From an uncultured Bacteroidales bacterium (GTDB lineage: Bacteria; Bacteroidota; Bacteroidia; Bacteroidales; P3): 58,688 nucleotides of DNA. How positions within the stretch are numbered: the stretch's first letter is position 1; each line of letters starts with the position of its first letter. Below the pieces are notes generated by a model, which saw only the letters and a list, made by a program, of their open reading frames with translations, made no database searches and had not been told where the DNA came from. Where the stretch lies: assembly GCA_944321735.1 (NCBI GenBank), contig CALUMK010000015.1, forward strand, positions 1 through 58,688. Direction: 5' to 3'. Shown here piece after piece: positions 1 to 8,052 of this stretch. The translations under genes were made by a program, and so were the position numbers.

Positions 1-290
1 TCCGGTGATATCGGCAATGTCGTTCACTGGATAGCCTTTTGCTTTCATTGCTTTGGCGTTGCGCAGTTTTTCTTTCTCGATGCCCTTTTCAATGCCTTCT
101 TCAATGCCCTCTTCCTTGGCATAGTCCATCTGGGCCTTATAGTCCCGGTAGGCTTTCAAGTCGCGTTCATAGGCATAGCGTTCGTCCGGGGTCAGGGATT
201 CGACGTTGGTCACTTTGGCCAGCCGCTCGAAGATGGCCTTCATCGGCTGGAACGGTATCCGATTCAGTGTTTCCATATGCTTCAAGATAT
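1..290 (-). pseudogene. Truncated second copy of the Rpn nuclease C-terminal part, cut by the window edge
   Basis: Read on the minus strand this is the C-terminal third of the Rpn-type protein encoded at 317-1201, starting near HMETLNRIPF and running off the left edge. Positions 1-290 match 347-624 almost base for base. The copy is 12 bp longer: its GIEK-type tetrapeptide array carries one extra unit. An in-frame TAG lies just upstream of the homology (about 296), and the nuclease core is absent, so this is a remnant and not a gene. The 3' end lies outside the window. Confidence 0.75.
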
Positions 291-624
291 TCTATGACAA
301 GCTGTGGAAAGTCTTTTCAGAGTTTCTCGATGTCCTGAATAGGGAGTCCGGTGATATCGGCAATGTCGTTCACTGGATAGCCTTTTGCTTTCATTGCTTT
401 GGCGTTGCGCAGTTTTTCTTTCTTGATGCCCTTTTCAATGCCCTCTTCCTTGGCATAGTCCATCTGGGCCTTATAGTCCCGGTAGGCTTTCAAGTCGCGT
501 TCATAGGCATAGCGTTCGTCCGGGGTCAGGGATTCGACGTTGGTCACTTTGGCCAGCCGCTCGAAGATGGCCTTCATCGGCTGGAACGGTATCCGATTCA
601 GTGTTTCCATATGCTTCAAGATAT
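1..624. repeat. Direct repeat pair (1-290 and 347-624) within the Rpn locus
   Basis: Two near-identical blocks in the same orientation are separated by 56 bp. The only large difference is a 12-bp expansion in the left block, equal to one tetrapeptide of the GIEK-type array. This looks like a recent partial tandem duplication or the remains of a second Rpn gene. Confidence 0.85.
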
Positions 625-1201
625 AAATCCACCTTTCAAAATCGGTCTTGCACTCCTGCTCCTTCTTGCGGAACAGCGGGAACTCCAGGAAAATGAACCG
701 CTGCTTGGTGCTGAAGACCTGCTGGGTGTCCCTGTCCATCAGAAAGATGTCCGAGCGGAACTTTCCCAACAGGACAAAGTTAAGGAAATTTATACTATAG
801 ACGGCGGCCAGCTGGTCGAAATCCCAGCCCTCGCCGGGCGTCCCCTGCCGGGACAAGGCCTTGCCACTGTAATAAATCGCGCGTTCCCGGTAGGCTTTCT
901 GGGAACTGGCCTGCATCTCGATGATGAGGTATTTCCCATCGGCGGTGCGGCAGAACACATCGTAGATGATGCCGCGCTTTTGTTCGTTGCCCCGGATGAT
1001 TTCCTTGTCCAGGAACTGCACGTCCGCGATGCGATCCTCGCCCTCCAATAGCTCGTTGAGGAAATCCAGCAACAGGTCTTTGTTGGCTTCCTGGCCGAAG
1101 ATGCGTTTGAAGCCCATGTCGGTGAAGGGGTTCATGAAACGGCTGGCTTGCCGGGGCTGGGGAAAATCGGGGATGAAAGAGTCTTTCGATGGTTTTTCCA
1201 T
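317..1201 (-). CDS. Rpn/PD-(D/E)XK nuclease family protein (PDDEXK_2 'transposase' type)
   Basis: Predicted DNA endonuclease of the Rpn (recombination-promoting nuclease) family, 294 residues, typical length. The N-terminus has the family hallmark MNPFTDMGFKRIFGQE (residues 23-38). The PD-(D/E)XK core shows GIIYD with D81 and IIEMQ with E95 and Q97, followed by KAYRERAIYY. The tail holds a charged helix with GIEKGIKKEK and a short helix-turn-helix-like end (GYPVNDIADITGLPIQDIEKL without its last residue is the family's usual close). Family members such as E. coli RpnA cut DNA and promote RecA-independent recombination; activity here is inferred. The gene stands alone and is followed by a duplicated fragment of itself. 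Confidence 0.85.
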   Translation of the reverse strand: MEKPSKDSFIPDFPQPRQASRFMNPFTDMGFKRIFGQEANKDLLLDFLNELLEGEDRIADVQFLDKEIIRGNEQKRGIIYDVFCRTADGKYLIIEMQASSQKAYRERAIYYSGKALSRQGTPGEGWDFDQLAAVYSINFLNFVLLGKFRSDIFLMDRDTQQVFSTKQRFIFLEFPLFRKKEQECKTDFERWIYILKHMETLNRIPFQPMKAIFERLAKVTNVESLTPDERYAYERDLKAYRDYKAQMDYAKEEGIEKGIKKEKLRNAKAMKAKGYPVNDIADITGLPIQDIEKL

Positions 1202-1865
1202 GCTTTTGCGTTTACAGGTTAGACAATTTCTAGCTGCAAGCTAATGCGGCCTTACTCTATAAACGCGCAAAAGAGGGTTTTATCGAAGCTGAAGCATTAT
1301 CAAGGAAGTAGATGCTGTATTATGGATTTGATTGAGAGGTGAATAATGAAATGTTAAATTTTCTTAAACTTTTACCTGTTCATCGGAATATGGTTTTCTT
1401 GACTTGGTTTGCTTTGTATGGAAATCGGTTAAGAATGCGTTTGGAGACTCGGTGTCCGAGATTCATATAAAACACTCGCGGTTAATAGGGCAGGGGCTGC
1501 AACGGCTTTTGGGAGTGGAAGAGGATAGGCAGACCTGATAGCAGTATGCGCTTTCGAGAGTTTTTGTGAAATTTAAATAGGTGTTTTTATTCTGTAATAT
1601 GCAGGTTTCTTGCATAGAGACCTGCATCATTTTTGCGCAAAAATAGTAAAAAATGGGAAATTGTTTCAATCTGTATGCTTGTTTTGTGCTATTTGATTGA
1701 AAACAAGCTATTTTTTTATTTTTGAATTTTTTGAAAAGGCTAGCCTTGGATGTTTTTCATGTTTTCCGATTGATGCTTTTCTTCATTTTCGGCTTTGCAA
1801 ATCCGGTTCAAAAAGAGCGGAAATATACTTTGTTTTCTTTGTAAGTTTTTCATTTTGAGTGTTGA
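1202..1865. other. AT-rich intergenic region with no convincing gene
   Basis: No open frame with a recognisable protein or good start is seen over about 660 bp. The stretch is AT-rich relative to the rest of the window. It contains the upstream region of the Rpn gene and the inverted repeats described at 1599-1903. The following frame opens at 1866 without an ATG, so the region may hold the eroded 5' end of the WG-motif pseudogene. Confidence 0.6.
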
Positions 1866-1903
1866 AAATTTATTTCGAAGTGTTTGCAGGTCTCTGTGCA
1901 AGA
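1599..1903. repeat. Inverted repeats sharing an ATGCAGGT core
   Basis: ATGCAGGT at 1599-1606 pairs with ACCTGCAT at 1620-1627, a local hairpin. In addition, the 19 bases at 1608-1626 are repeated in inverted form at 1885-1903 with one mismatch. The distal arm sits at the point where the truncated WG-motif frame begins, so it may mark a rearrangement boundary. Confidence 0.55.
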
Positions 1904-2670
1904 GTTAACGCCATTGGCTGAATGGAAATTACGCCACTTTGATGAAGGAATGGGCGTGATAGAGATGGATTCTTATAATGCATCTGTTAATAAAAAAGGC
2001 CAAAGGATAGATCGTCAATTTCCATTCGGGGGAAAAAAGCATTATTATGGTTTTGTGGATACCAATGGTATTGCACTTTCAGATTTTATATATACTTGGG
2101 TGGGGCCGTTCAGTGAAGATCGGATTGCAGTAACAACCCCAAAAGGGGGGGGCTGGTTGGACTATGCTCATACCTTTGATTTATCAGGGTGTGGGGACAT
2201 TTCATGATAGCATTGCTTCTGTGAAAGTGAAAAATGCGTGGGGCTACATGGGCTGGGATGGGGAAATGCGGATAGATTGTGAATATGACAGGGTCTCTTG
2301 GCGATTTTACGATGATATTGCATGGGTGAAACGAGACGGGAAATATGGATATATAAATATTTTAGGTAATGAGATAGTTCCGTGTATCTATTCATCTAAT
2401 ACAAAATCTTTTACTTTAGGAGAATTTGGGGTGGCAGGAGTGAAGATGGATGGTCTTTGGGGTGGGGTAAATAAAAAGGGAGAGGTGGTGATTCCGATAA
2501 GATGTAAAACATTGGAAGACTATGTGGAGGTTAGGGATAAGTTTTATTTTGCAGGCGGTTATAAGCCGGTGAAAGCACGAGCCATTGATATTTTATACAT
2601 CCATAGAAAGAATGCACTGAATCATTTTAAGATATACGATAAGATTTCTGAGGAATATTGGGATTATTGA
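1866..2670 (+). pseudogene. WG-motif secreted-type protein, 5' truncated and frameshifted
   Basis: Two overlapping frames together read as one WG-repeat-like protein: GYMGWDGEMRIDCEYD, KYGYINILGNEIVPCIY and WGGVNKKGEVVIPI are typical units (aromatic-glycine, then a 'K/D-G' turn, then a beta strand). The first frame opens after a stop at 1863 with no ATG and no signal peptide, so the 5' end is missing. The frame shifts around 2145-2190. A run of eight G at 2145-2152 is the likeliest slip site: removing one G joins the frames into KGGAGWTMLIPLIYQGVG. It is related in type to the intact gene at 7321-7962 and, like it, precedes a FlgT-C-like gene. A sequencing error in the G run would remove the frameshift but not the missing start. 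Confidence 0.6.
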
Positions 2671-2697
2671 GTTTTTGTAGTGATTAATATTTGACTT

Positions 2698-3542
2698 TTG
2701 AATATGAAACGTTTCATTTTGTTGTTTGTTCTTGTTGGATTTGTTGCTAGTGTTGTTGCGCAACCGGAATCTCAAAAATATCGTCGTAATGCATTGTATT
2801 CTATTATGATTAGCCATACTGGGGCTCAATTTTATAGAGAAATTGAAGATGTTTTTTCCCAGATGGAGATGCCCGATAAATTTGATAATCATGATTTGAG
2901 CGTGAAGATCATAACTCATCCACAGAAGAAGGTTTCCCAAGAGGAGATTGCTTCTTTCTTGGCAAGAAATCAAGTTGGGCGGCGTATGTTGGCTCGCTGG
3001 TTCAATCTTATTCAAAATATTATGTGCCTGAAGGACAGGTTGATACTGTTAAAGCTAGGGCTTTTGCAGAAGATGATTTCATAAAACTCAAATACATCGG
3101 GAAGCAGAGCGTGAAAAGCGGGAACATTTCCATGCAAGGAATCAATGTGTATGATCCGCAGCAGATGATTCGCAAGGTCTGCACGCGTGCGATAGACGAG
3201 TCCTTGGTTGCCTTGCAGACCACTTACGACGAGTTCAAGATAAAGACTCCGATTTTCTCGGTATCGCCAGCAATCACTGCGAAAATCGGTATGAAGGAAG
3301 GCGTTACGGCTCAGAAGCGGTACGAGGTTCTGGAACAGTATCAGGATGAACAGGGAAGGACCCATTACCGTAGGGTCGGCGTGGTGCGGCCCGTGGCAGG
3401 TCGTATTTGGGACAATCGCTATATGGCTACGGAAGAAAAGGCGGTAGGTTCCACTTTGGAGGCGACTACGTTCCGGAAGATAAGCGGCGGGGATTTTTAT
3501 CCGGGTTTGCTGATTCGGGAAATCGGGCGGACAAGGATGTAG
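2698..3542 (+). pseudogene. Decayed paralogue of the FlgT-C-like protein at 8053-9333
   Basis: The start is intact: signal peptide (MNMKRFILLFVLVGFVASVVAQ), then QKYRRNALYSIMISH, matching QYRRSSLYSLLIAH of the 8053 gene. The match runs to ARWFN (about 3005), then jumps to a different frame at SYSKYYVPEGQV, which corresponds to FYSDYWVDENTP about 134 residues further on in the intact protein. The central segment with the glycine-zipper region is therefore deleted (about 400 bp), with a frameshift at the junction. The C-terminal half (3024-3542) is well kept, including RVGVVRPVAGRIWDNRYMA and PGLLIREI. Two partial products could still be made, but loss of function is the simpler reading. Confidence 0.8.
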
Positions 3543-3621
3543 GCTTGATTCGGACTTGTGCGGACGCGTGCTTGGTTGATTCTGCTTCTGACTCTGCCGA
3601 GCCGTTCGGTTCGATATTTGT

Positions 3622-3652
3622 TTTGCCGGAACGGAAAGAAAATGTATCTTTA
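3622..3652 (+). promoter_or_regulatory. Bacteroidota-type promoter for the envelope gene block
   Basis: TTTG at 3622-3625, a 19-bp spacer, and TATCTTTA at 3645-3652 (7 of 8 to TAnnTTTG). It would start a transcript near 3659, leaving a leader of about 120 bases before the gene at 3779. It is the best candidate for transcription of the 3779-7005 genes. Confidence 0.5.
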
Positions 3653-3778
3653 CCCGTTCGAGTCACGGTTTCGCTGCTCAGAGGCAGATGGCCTAATGAC
3701 GCAATCTGTGATAAGGCTGTGTTTCGGAAAGCGTTTGCCACGAGCAGCCGATGCCGAGGTTGATAAAATTTTGAATCT

Positions 3779-4282
3779 ATGAAAAACTTGAGAATTGCCA
3801 TGGTGGCGGTATTGGCCATGCTGATGCTGCCTTTAGGACTTTCCGCGCAGAAGAAAGCGGAAAAGGACGCTTGGAACTACCAGTACGAAATCCAATGCGC
3901 GGGAACCGGCGTGGACGGCACCTATGTGTTGAAAGTATCTTTCTATGCCAAAGGCAAGAAGCCGGATTTGCAGCAGGCTGGGATGGCGGCCGTGCATGGC
4001 GTGATTTTCAAAGGCGTGACAGGGGGCTTGCAAGGCTGCCCTTCCCAGCCTGCCTTGATGCGCGACCCGGCAGGGCAGCAGACCTACAAGGACTATTTCA
4101 AGAAGTTTTTTGCCCCTACGGGCGATTACGGCAAGTACGTGCTTTCGGTATCGCCTAACGTGGAGAGAGTCAAGCTGAAAGGCCAGTGGAAGTTCACCAC
4201 GACCGTACAGGTGGCTAAGGACCAGTTGCGCAGGGATTTGGAAGCGGCCGGCGTCATCAAAGGACTCTCTTCCGGATTCTAA
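3779..4282 (+). CDS. Secreted LPP20-like protein, paralogue of the next gene
   Basis: 167 residues with a Sec signal peptide (residues 1-23, cleavage after LGLSAQ). The mature protein aligns with the downstream lipoprotein over its whole length: CAGTGVDGTYVLKV, then an alanine-rich helix with VIFKGVTGGLQGC, a YKDYFKKFF block and a C-terminal strand-helix (TTTVQVAKDQLRRDLEAAGVI). The pattern of strand, Ala-rich helix with a conserved Lys/Gly turn, and final 'L...L...GII' recalls LPP20/FlgP-type envelope proteins. That assignment rests on fold-like pattern and not on a firm sequence match. It is probably the first gene of the 3779-7005 operon. Periplasmic or surface location is inferred. Confidence 0.6.
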   Translation: MKNLRIAMVAVLAMLMLPLGLSAQKKAEKDAWNYQYEIQCAGTGVDGTYVLKVSFYAKGKKPDLQQAGMAAVHGVIFKGVTGGLQGCPSQPALMRDPAGQQTYKDYFKKFFAPTGDYGKYVLSVSPNVERVKLKGQWKFTTTVQVAKDQLRRDLEAAGVIKGLSSGF

Positions 4283-4407
4283 GTGTGGTGGAAGCACTGC
4301 CAATACGTTGGCAAGCAAGCATTTCGTTGAGGTCCGGAATGGGTTGGGCTTCTTTAGGATGCCGCTTGCTGCAAAATAGGATAAGGCATCGATAAAAACT
4401 TGAAGAC

Positions 4408-4893
4408 ATGAAAACGATAACATTGAAAATAGCTCTCTTCGCCTTGTTGGCGGTCGGATTGGCTTCGTGCAACAATACCAAGAAAGGAGTTGTCGCCTAT
4501 CAGAATATGGAGACCGTTTGCTTGGGTTCGGAACTGGACGGCTCTTATACCGTGCGGGCTTGGGGCACGGGACGGTATTTGGGCGATGCCAAGGAACAGG
4601 CCAAGAAGAATGCCGTGTACGATTGCCTGTTCAAGGGGATTCTTCGCGGCCAGGGCGATTGCGAGGCCAAGCCTATCATGACCGAAGTGAATGCCCGCGA
4701 AAAATACCAGGCGTATTTTGACAATTTTTTTAGGGATGGCGGCTTGTACCTTGACTACATCAGCATGAAAGACCGTCGTCCCGGTTCGTGGACCCATGCC
4801 CGGATGAAAGGCGGAATCACTTGCAGCATGGTCATTCGTGTGGATTATGCCAAGTTGAGAAGCCAGTTACGGGAAGACGGCATTTTGAAATAA
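4408..4893 (+). CDS. LPP20-like lipoprotein
   Basis: 161 residues with a lipoprotein signal peptide (lipobox GLASC, Cys21), so probably anchored to a membrane as a lipoprotein. The mature part has ELDGSYTVRAWGTGR, then DAKEQAKKNAVYDCLFKGIL, the arrangement seen in LPP20/FlgP-like domains where an aromatic 'G-x-G' strand precedes a helix of the type A..A...A. It is a clear paralogue of the preceding gene, including the C-x-A/P-x-I block and the ending LRSQLREDGIL. It lies 15 bp before the DUF6175 gene and is presumably cotranscribed with it. Confidence 0.6.
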   Translation: MKTITLKIALFALLAVGLASCNNTKKGVVAYQNMETVCLGSELDGSYTVRAWGTGRYLGDAKEQAKKNAVYDCLFKGILRGQGDCEAKPIMTEVNAREKYQAYFDNFFRDGGLYLDYISMKDRRPGSWTHARMKGGITCSMVIRVDYAKLRSQLREDGILK

Positions 4894-4908
4894 AAAAGAC
4901 AGATTACT

Positions 4909-5862
4909 ATGAAACGGATTTTTGTTTTCGCTTTTGCGTTTATGGCTTGTGTGGCTACCGTATTGGGGCAGGCAAGGAAGCCGACCCTGATGGTGGTGCC
5001 CAGCGATGTATGGTGCAACCAGAACGGATATGTGACCACCTACGACAACCAAGGTTCGGAAGTGGTCGTTCCTGACTATAAAAAGGCATTCCAGAACAAT
5101 CCGGATCTTTTGCTGGTTATCGGGAAAATCAATACCCTGATGGCCGACAGGGGCTTCCCTTTGAAGAATCTGGAAACCGTCTTGCGATCCATCGAACAGA
5201 CCACGGCGCAGAATAATTTGATTTCCAGCAGCACTTCAGGTGCCGGTTTGGCTGAATCGCCTTTGGACCGGATCCGCCAAGTGGCGCAGGCCGATATCAT
5301 CCTGCAATTGACATGGACGGTCAATACGAGCGGGCCGAAATCCTATGTCACCTATAACTTGCAGGGCTTGGATGCGTACACCAACAAGCAGATCGCCGGG
5401 GCGCAGGGAAGCGGCGAGCCGTCGATGACCGCCGATGTCCCGGTTCTGCTGGAGGAAGCTGTTTTGGCCAATATGGACAATTTCACCGCCCGCTTGCAGA
5501 CCTATTTCGATGACTTGTTCGCCAACGGCCGCGAAGTGGCAGTGACTATCCGCGTGTTCGATAACGGTACCGGCTTGAACCTGGATCAGGATTACGATGG
5601 CTACGCCTTGAGCGAGATTATCGATGAATGGATGTACAACAACACCGTGGAACACCGTTTCAGCAAATCGGGAGGCAGCGAGAACTACATCAATTACGAA
5701 CAGGTCAGGATTCCGTTGTACAACACCCGCGGGATGGCGATGGATACCGAAGGCTTTGTCCGTGAATTGCGCCGTTACCTGCTGAAGGATCCGTATAATA
5801 TCGACTCCAAGGTGATTCCGATGGGCTTGGGTTCGGCTACCTTGATTTTAGGGGAAAAATAA
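4909..5862 (+). CDS. DUF6175 family secreted protein
   Basis: 317 residues with a signal peptide (residues 1-20, cleavage near VLGQ). I recognise it as DUF6175, a Bacteroidota family of unknown function. The pattern KPTLMVVPSDVWC, a helical stretch with LLVIGKINTLMADRGF, and DIILQLTWTVN followed by VTYNLQGLDAYTNKQIAGA resembles the TolB-N/CsgG/FlgO alpha-beta fold (nucleation, Asp-rich strand, 'amphipathic helix plus strand that says induced by substrate'). No active site is apparent. It sits between a lipoprotein and another CsgG-like protein, consistent with a structural envelope complex. Confidence 0.75.
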   Translation: MKRIFVFAFAFMACVATVLGQARKPTLMVVPSDVWCNQNGYVTTYDNQGSEVVVPDYKKAFQNNPDLLLVIGKINTLMADRGFPLKNLETVLRSIEQTTAQNNLISSSTSGAGLAESPLDRIRQVAQADIILQLTWTVNTSGPKSYVTYNLQGLDAYTNKQIAGAQGSGEPSMTADVPVLLEEAVLANMDNFTARLQTYFDDLFANGREVAVTIRVFDNGTGLNLDQDYDGYALSEIIDEWMYNNTVEHRFSKSGGSENYINYEQVRIPLYNTRGMAMDTEGFVRELRRYLLKDPYNIDSKVIPMGLGSATLILGEK

Positions 5863-6048
5863 TATTCCTTGGAAAGTCGGTTTCCAATGGCGAACCAAAA
5901 GCAGAGATTGTCTCTTGAATCAGCTATGATAGGCAGCATCCTTCAAGGTGGCTTTCGATTCGAGAGGGTATGCCGGTGGCGGTTTTGCGCAAGAAAAGTT
6001 GCAATTCCAAAGGACAGAATGGTTTAGATTGATTATAAAGATAAAGAA

Positions 6049-7005
6049 ATGAAAACGATCGTAAGAATAATATTGTGGCTGGGCTTTGTATTGGCTGGGA
6101 TATTTCCGGCCTGTGCCCAGGATAACGGCTTGATTGGCCAAGGAATTACTTTGTCGGTCATTGTTCCGGAACAGCAGGATCCGCTTCCGGCCGAGGCGGA
6201 GTCCTGTCTGGTTAATAAATTGACACAAGTGGCGATTAATAATGGGATTGCAGCTGGAAGAGACTTCGGCCGTTTCTTCATTGCCGCCAATATCGGGATG
6301 GCGACCAAGGATATTCTGCCGGGGCCTCCCACGCAGATTTCCCAGAATATGGAGATAACCCTCTATATCGCCGACTATTTTGATCAGAAAATTTATTCTT
6401 CAACGACTATCAAGGCGACGGGCGTTGGGACGAACGAGGCCAAGAGTTTCATCAATGCCTTGCAGAATTTGCCGGTCAAGAGCCCGCAACTGAATCAATT
6501 CGTGACCGAGGGCAAGGACAAGATTCTGGCTTATTACCGCCAGCAAGGCGATTTGATTATCCAGCAGGCCAAGACATTGGCCGCCCAGCGCAAGTATGAA
6601 GAAGCTTTCTTCCTGCTGACCGCTATTCCCGATGCCGTCAGGGATGTGTATGAACGGGCGATGGATGCCACTTTGGAGATTTACCAGTCTTATGTGGATT
6701 ATCTTTGCGAGGTCAATTTGGCCAAGGCGCGTGCCGCTTGGGCGGCTCATCAAAATTCCGAGGGAGCGGAAGCTGCCGGCGTGTTCCTGAGCCAGATTTA
6801 TCCCGATGCCAAGTGCCATGCCGAAGCGATGGAACTCTATACCGAAATCCGTGACAAGGTTTTGGCGGACTGGCAGTTCGAAATGAAGAAGTGGCAGGAT
6901 GGCATCGATTTGGAAAGCCAGCGGATTGAAGCGATGCGTCAGATAGGCGTGGCTTATGGGAACGGCCAGCAGCCGACCACCTATGGCTTGGGATGGTTGA
7001 GATAG
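6049..7005 (+). CDS. Secreted CsgG/TolB-N-like protein with helical tail
   Basis: 318 residues, signal peptide to about ACAQ (residue 24). The N-terminal half has ESCLVNKLTQVAINNGI, RFFIAANIG, MEITLYIADYFDQKIYSS and KATGVGTNEAKSFINAL. This order (helix, 'R-F-hydrophobic' strand, edge strand, then G-x-G-x-x-E-A) is seen in CsgG/FlgO/TolB-N type domains. The C-terminal half (about 165-300) is all helical and TPR-like, with KILAYYRQQGDLIIQQAKTL and YEEAFFLLTAIP. No catalytic residues stand out. The gene is followed by a strong terminator, so it probably closes the operon that starts at 3779. Confidence 0.55.
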   Translation: MKTIVRIILWLGFVLAGIFPACAQDNGLIGQGITLSVIVPEQQDPLPAEAESCLVNKLTQVAINNGIAAGRDFGRFFIAANIGMATKDILPGPPTQISQNMEITLYIADYFDQKIYSSTTIKATGVGTNEAKSFINALQNLPVKSPQLNQFVTEGKDKILAYYRQQGDLIIQQAKTLAAQRKYEEAFFLLTAIPDAVRDVYERAMDATLEIYQSYVDYLCEVNLAKARAAWAAHQNSEGAEAAGVFLSQIYPDAKCHAEAMELYTEIRDKVLADWQFEMKKWQDGIDLESQRIEAMRQIGVAYGNGQQPTTYGLGWLR

Positions 7006-7057
7006 GCTGGAGAAAGGATATTTGGAAAAAGGGCTGCTGAGAAGTGCCTCTATGGTC

Positions 7058-7095
7058 AAACGACCCTGTCGGAATACATTCTGACAGGGTCGTTT
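7058..7095 (+). terminator. Rho-independent-type terminator after the envelope operon
   Basis: A perfect 13-bp stem, AAACGACCCTGTC paired with GACAGGGTCGTTT, around a 12-base loop. Symmetric A and T ends make it usable in both directions. The same GACCCTG core recurs at 9379 and 25443. Confidence 0.75.
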
Positions 7096-7320
7096 CGCAT
7101 AAAGAAGGCCTGAATGCCCCGATTTTTTAGACTTTGGAGTCTTTGGGAGAGAATGGGTTGTTCGCATGTTTTATGCGGTAGGTAAATCAGTTTCGTTGAG
7201 TGTGGTTGATCTCGCAAGCCGCTGTTCCGGAGATACCTGATCGAAAGCTTTATCAAAAAGGAGAAAAAATGTATTTTTGAGGATGGAAAAATGGATTTTG
7301 CAATCAAAAGGTTTCGTGTT

Positions 7321-7962
7321 ATGAAAAAAAGCTGCACAATTTTTTGCCTCATGCTGTTTGGAATGCTTGCGGGTATCGGGCAGGCGCAGATTACGGTTCA
7401 GAAGTTCGAGGGAGAGATTCCTGTATGCCGTTGGACTTATGGTGGGGAGGACGGCGATATGTCACCAATGTTCTATCCGGACAAGGAATGGGTGCAGACG
7501 TTTGCGGTTCGTTTTGAGTCCGGCGATTCATCCAGCTTGGTGTATAAAGACGTGAACGAACATCGTAAGGTAATTGAGTTCAGGAAGACGGATTGGAAGC
7601 AGCGAAACCGGAATTTGAGGAAATTGGATTCGGTGTGGTTTCCTCCTATGTTCGATGCCTATCTCTACAAGCAGGATGGGAAATATGGCCTCATGACGGA
7701 GAATGGCGTAGGTGTGGCTGCTCCGGCTTACGATCGAATCGTGTTCCTGTACCAGTATTATGCATCCGAGCAGGCATGGGCTCTGTGTCCGCTGATATTG
7801 GTTCAAGCCAACCGACAGTATGCATTATTGCATTATACGGGTTTCATCGTGACCAAATTCTGCAAGAAAATAGAGGAATTGCCCAATGCATGGTTGATGA
7901 CCGAGGCTAACGAGTTCAAGATAAACCAAAGAGTAGAACCTGAAAGCCTTTGGGGGTATTGA
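7321..7962 (+). CDS. Secreted protein with a WG-like motif
   Basis: 213 residues from the ATG at 7321; an upstream in-frame ATG (7291) would add ten residues that spoil the signal peptide, so 7321 is preferred. Signal peptide to about GIGQAQ. The middle contains KQDGKYGLMTENGVGVAAPAYDRIV, one WG/'KYG' repeat unit (segment given in pieces: KYGLMTENG, then APAYDRI). The rest is not recognised. It precedes the FlgT-C-like gene at 8053, the same order as the decayed pair at 1866-3542, so the two proteins probably work together. Function unknown. Confidence 0.6.
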   Translation: MKKSCTIFCLMLFGMLAGIGQAQITVQKFEGEIPVCRWTYGGEDGDMSPMFYPDKEWVQTFAVRFESGDSSSLVYKDVNEHRKVIEFRKTDWKQRNRNLRKLDSVWFPPMFDAYLYKQDGKYGLMTENGVGVAAPAYDRIVFLYQYYASEQAWALCPLILVQANRQYALLHYTGFIVTKFCKKIEELPNAWLMTEANEFKINQRVEPESLWGY

Positions 7963-8052
7963 TTGAGAGTCGGTCCGGAGTCAAGACTTGGTGTGATAGC
8001 GATGTGGGATCGGTATTGCCTGCGGATTCGAAATCATGTTTAATTGACAAAA

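Noticed and set aside
1463-1669. Minus-strand 68-residue frame in the AT-rich intergenic region
   Set aside because: No family look, Cys/Ser-rich random composition, covers the inverted repeats.
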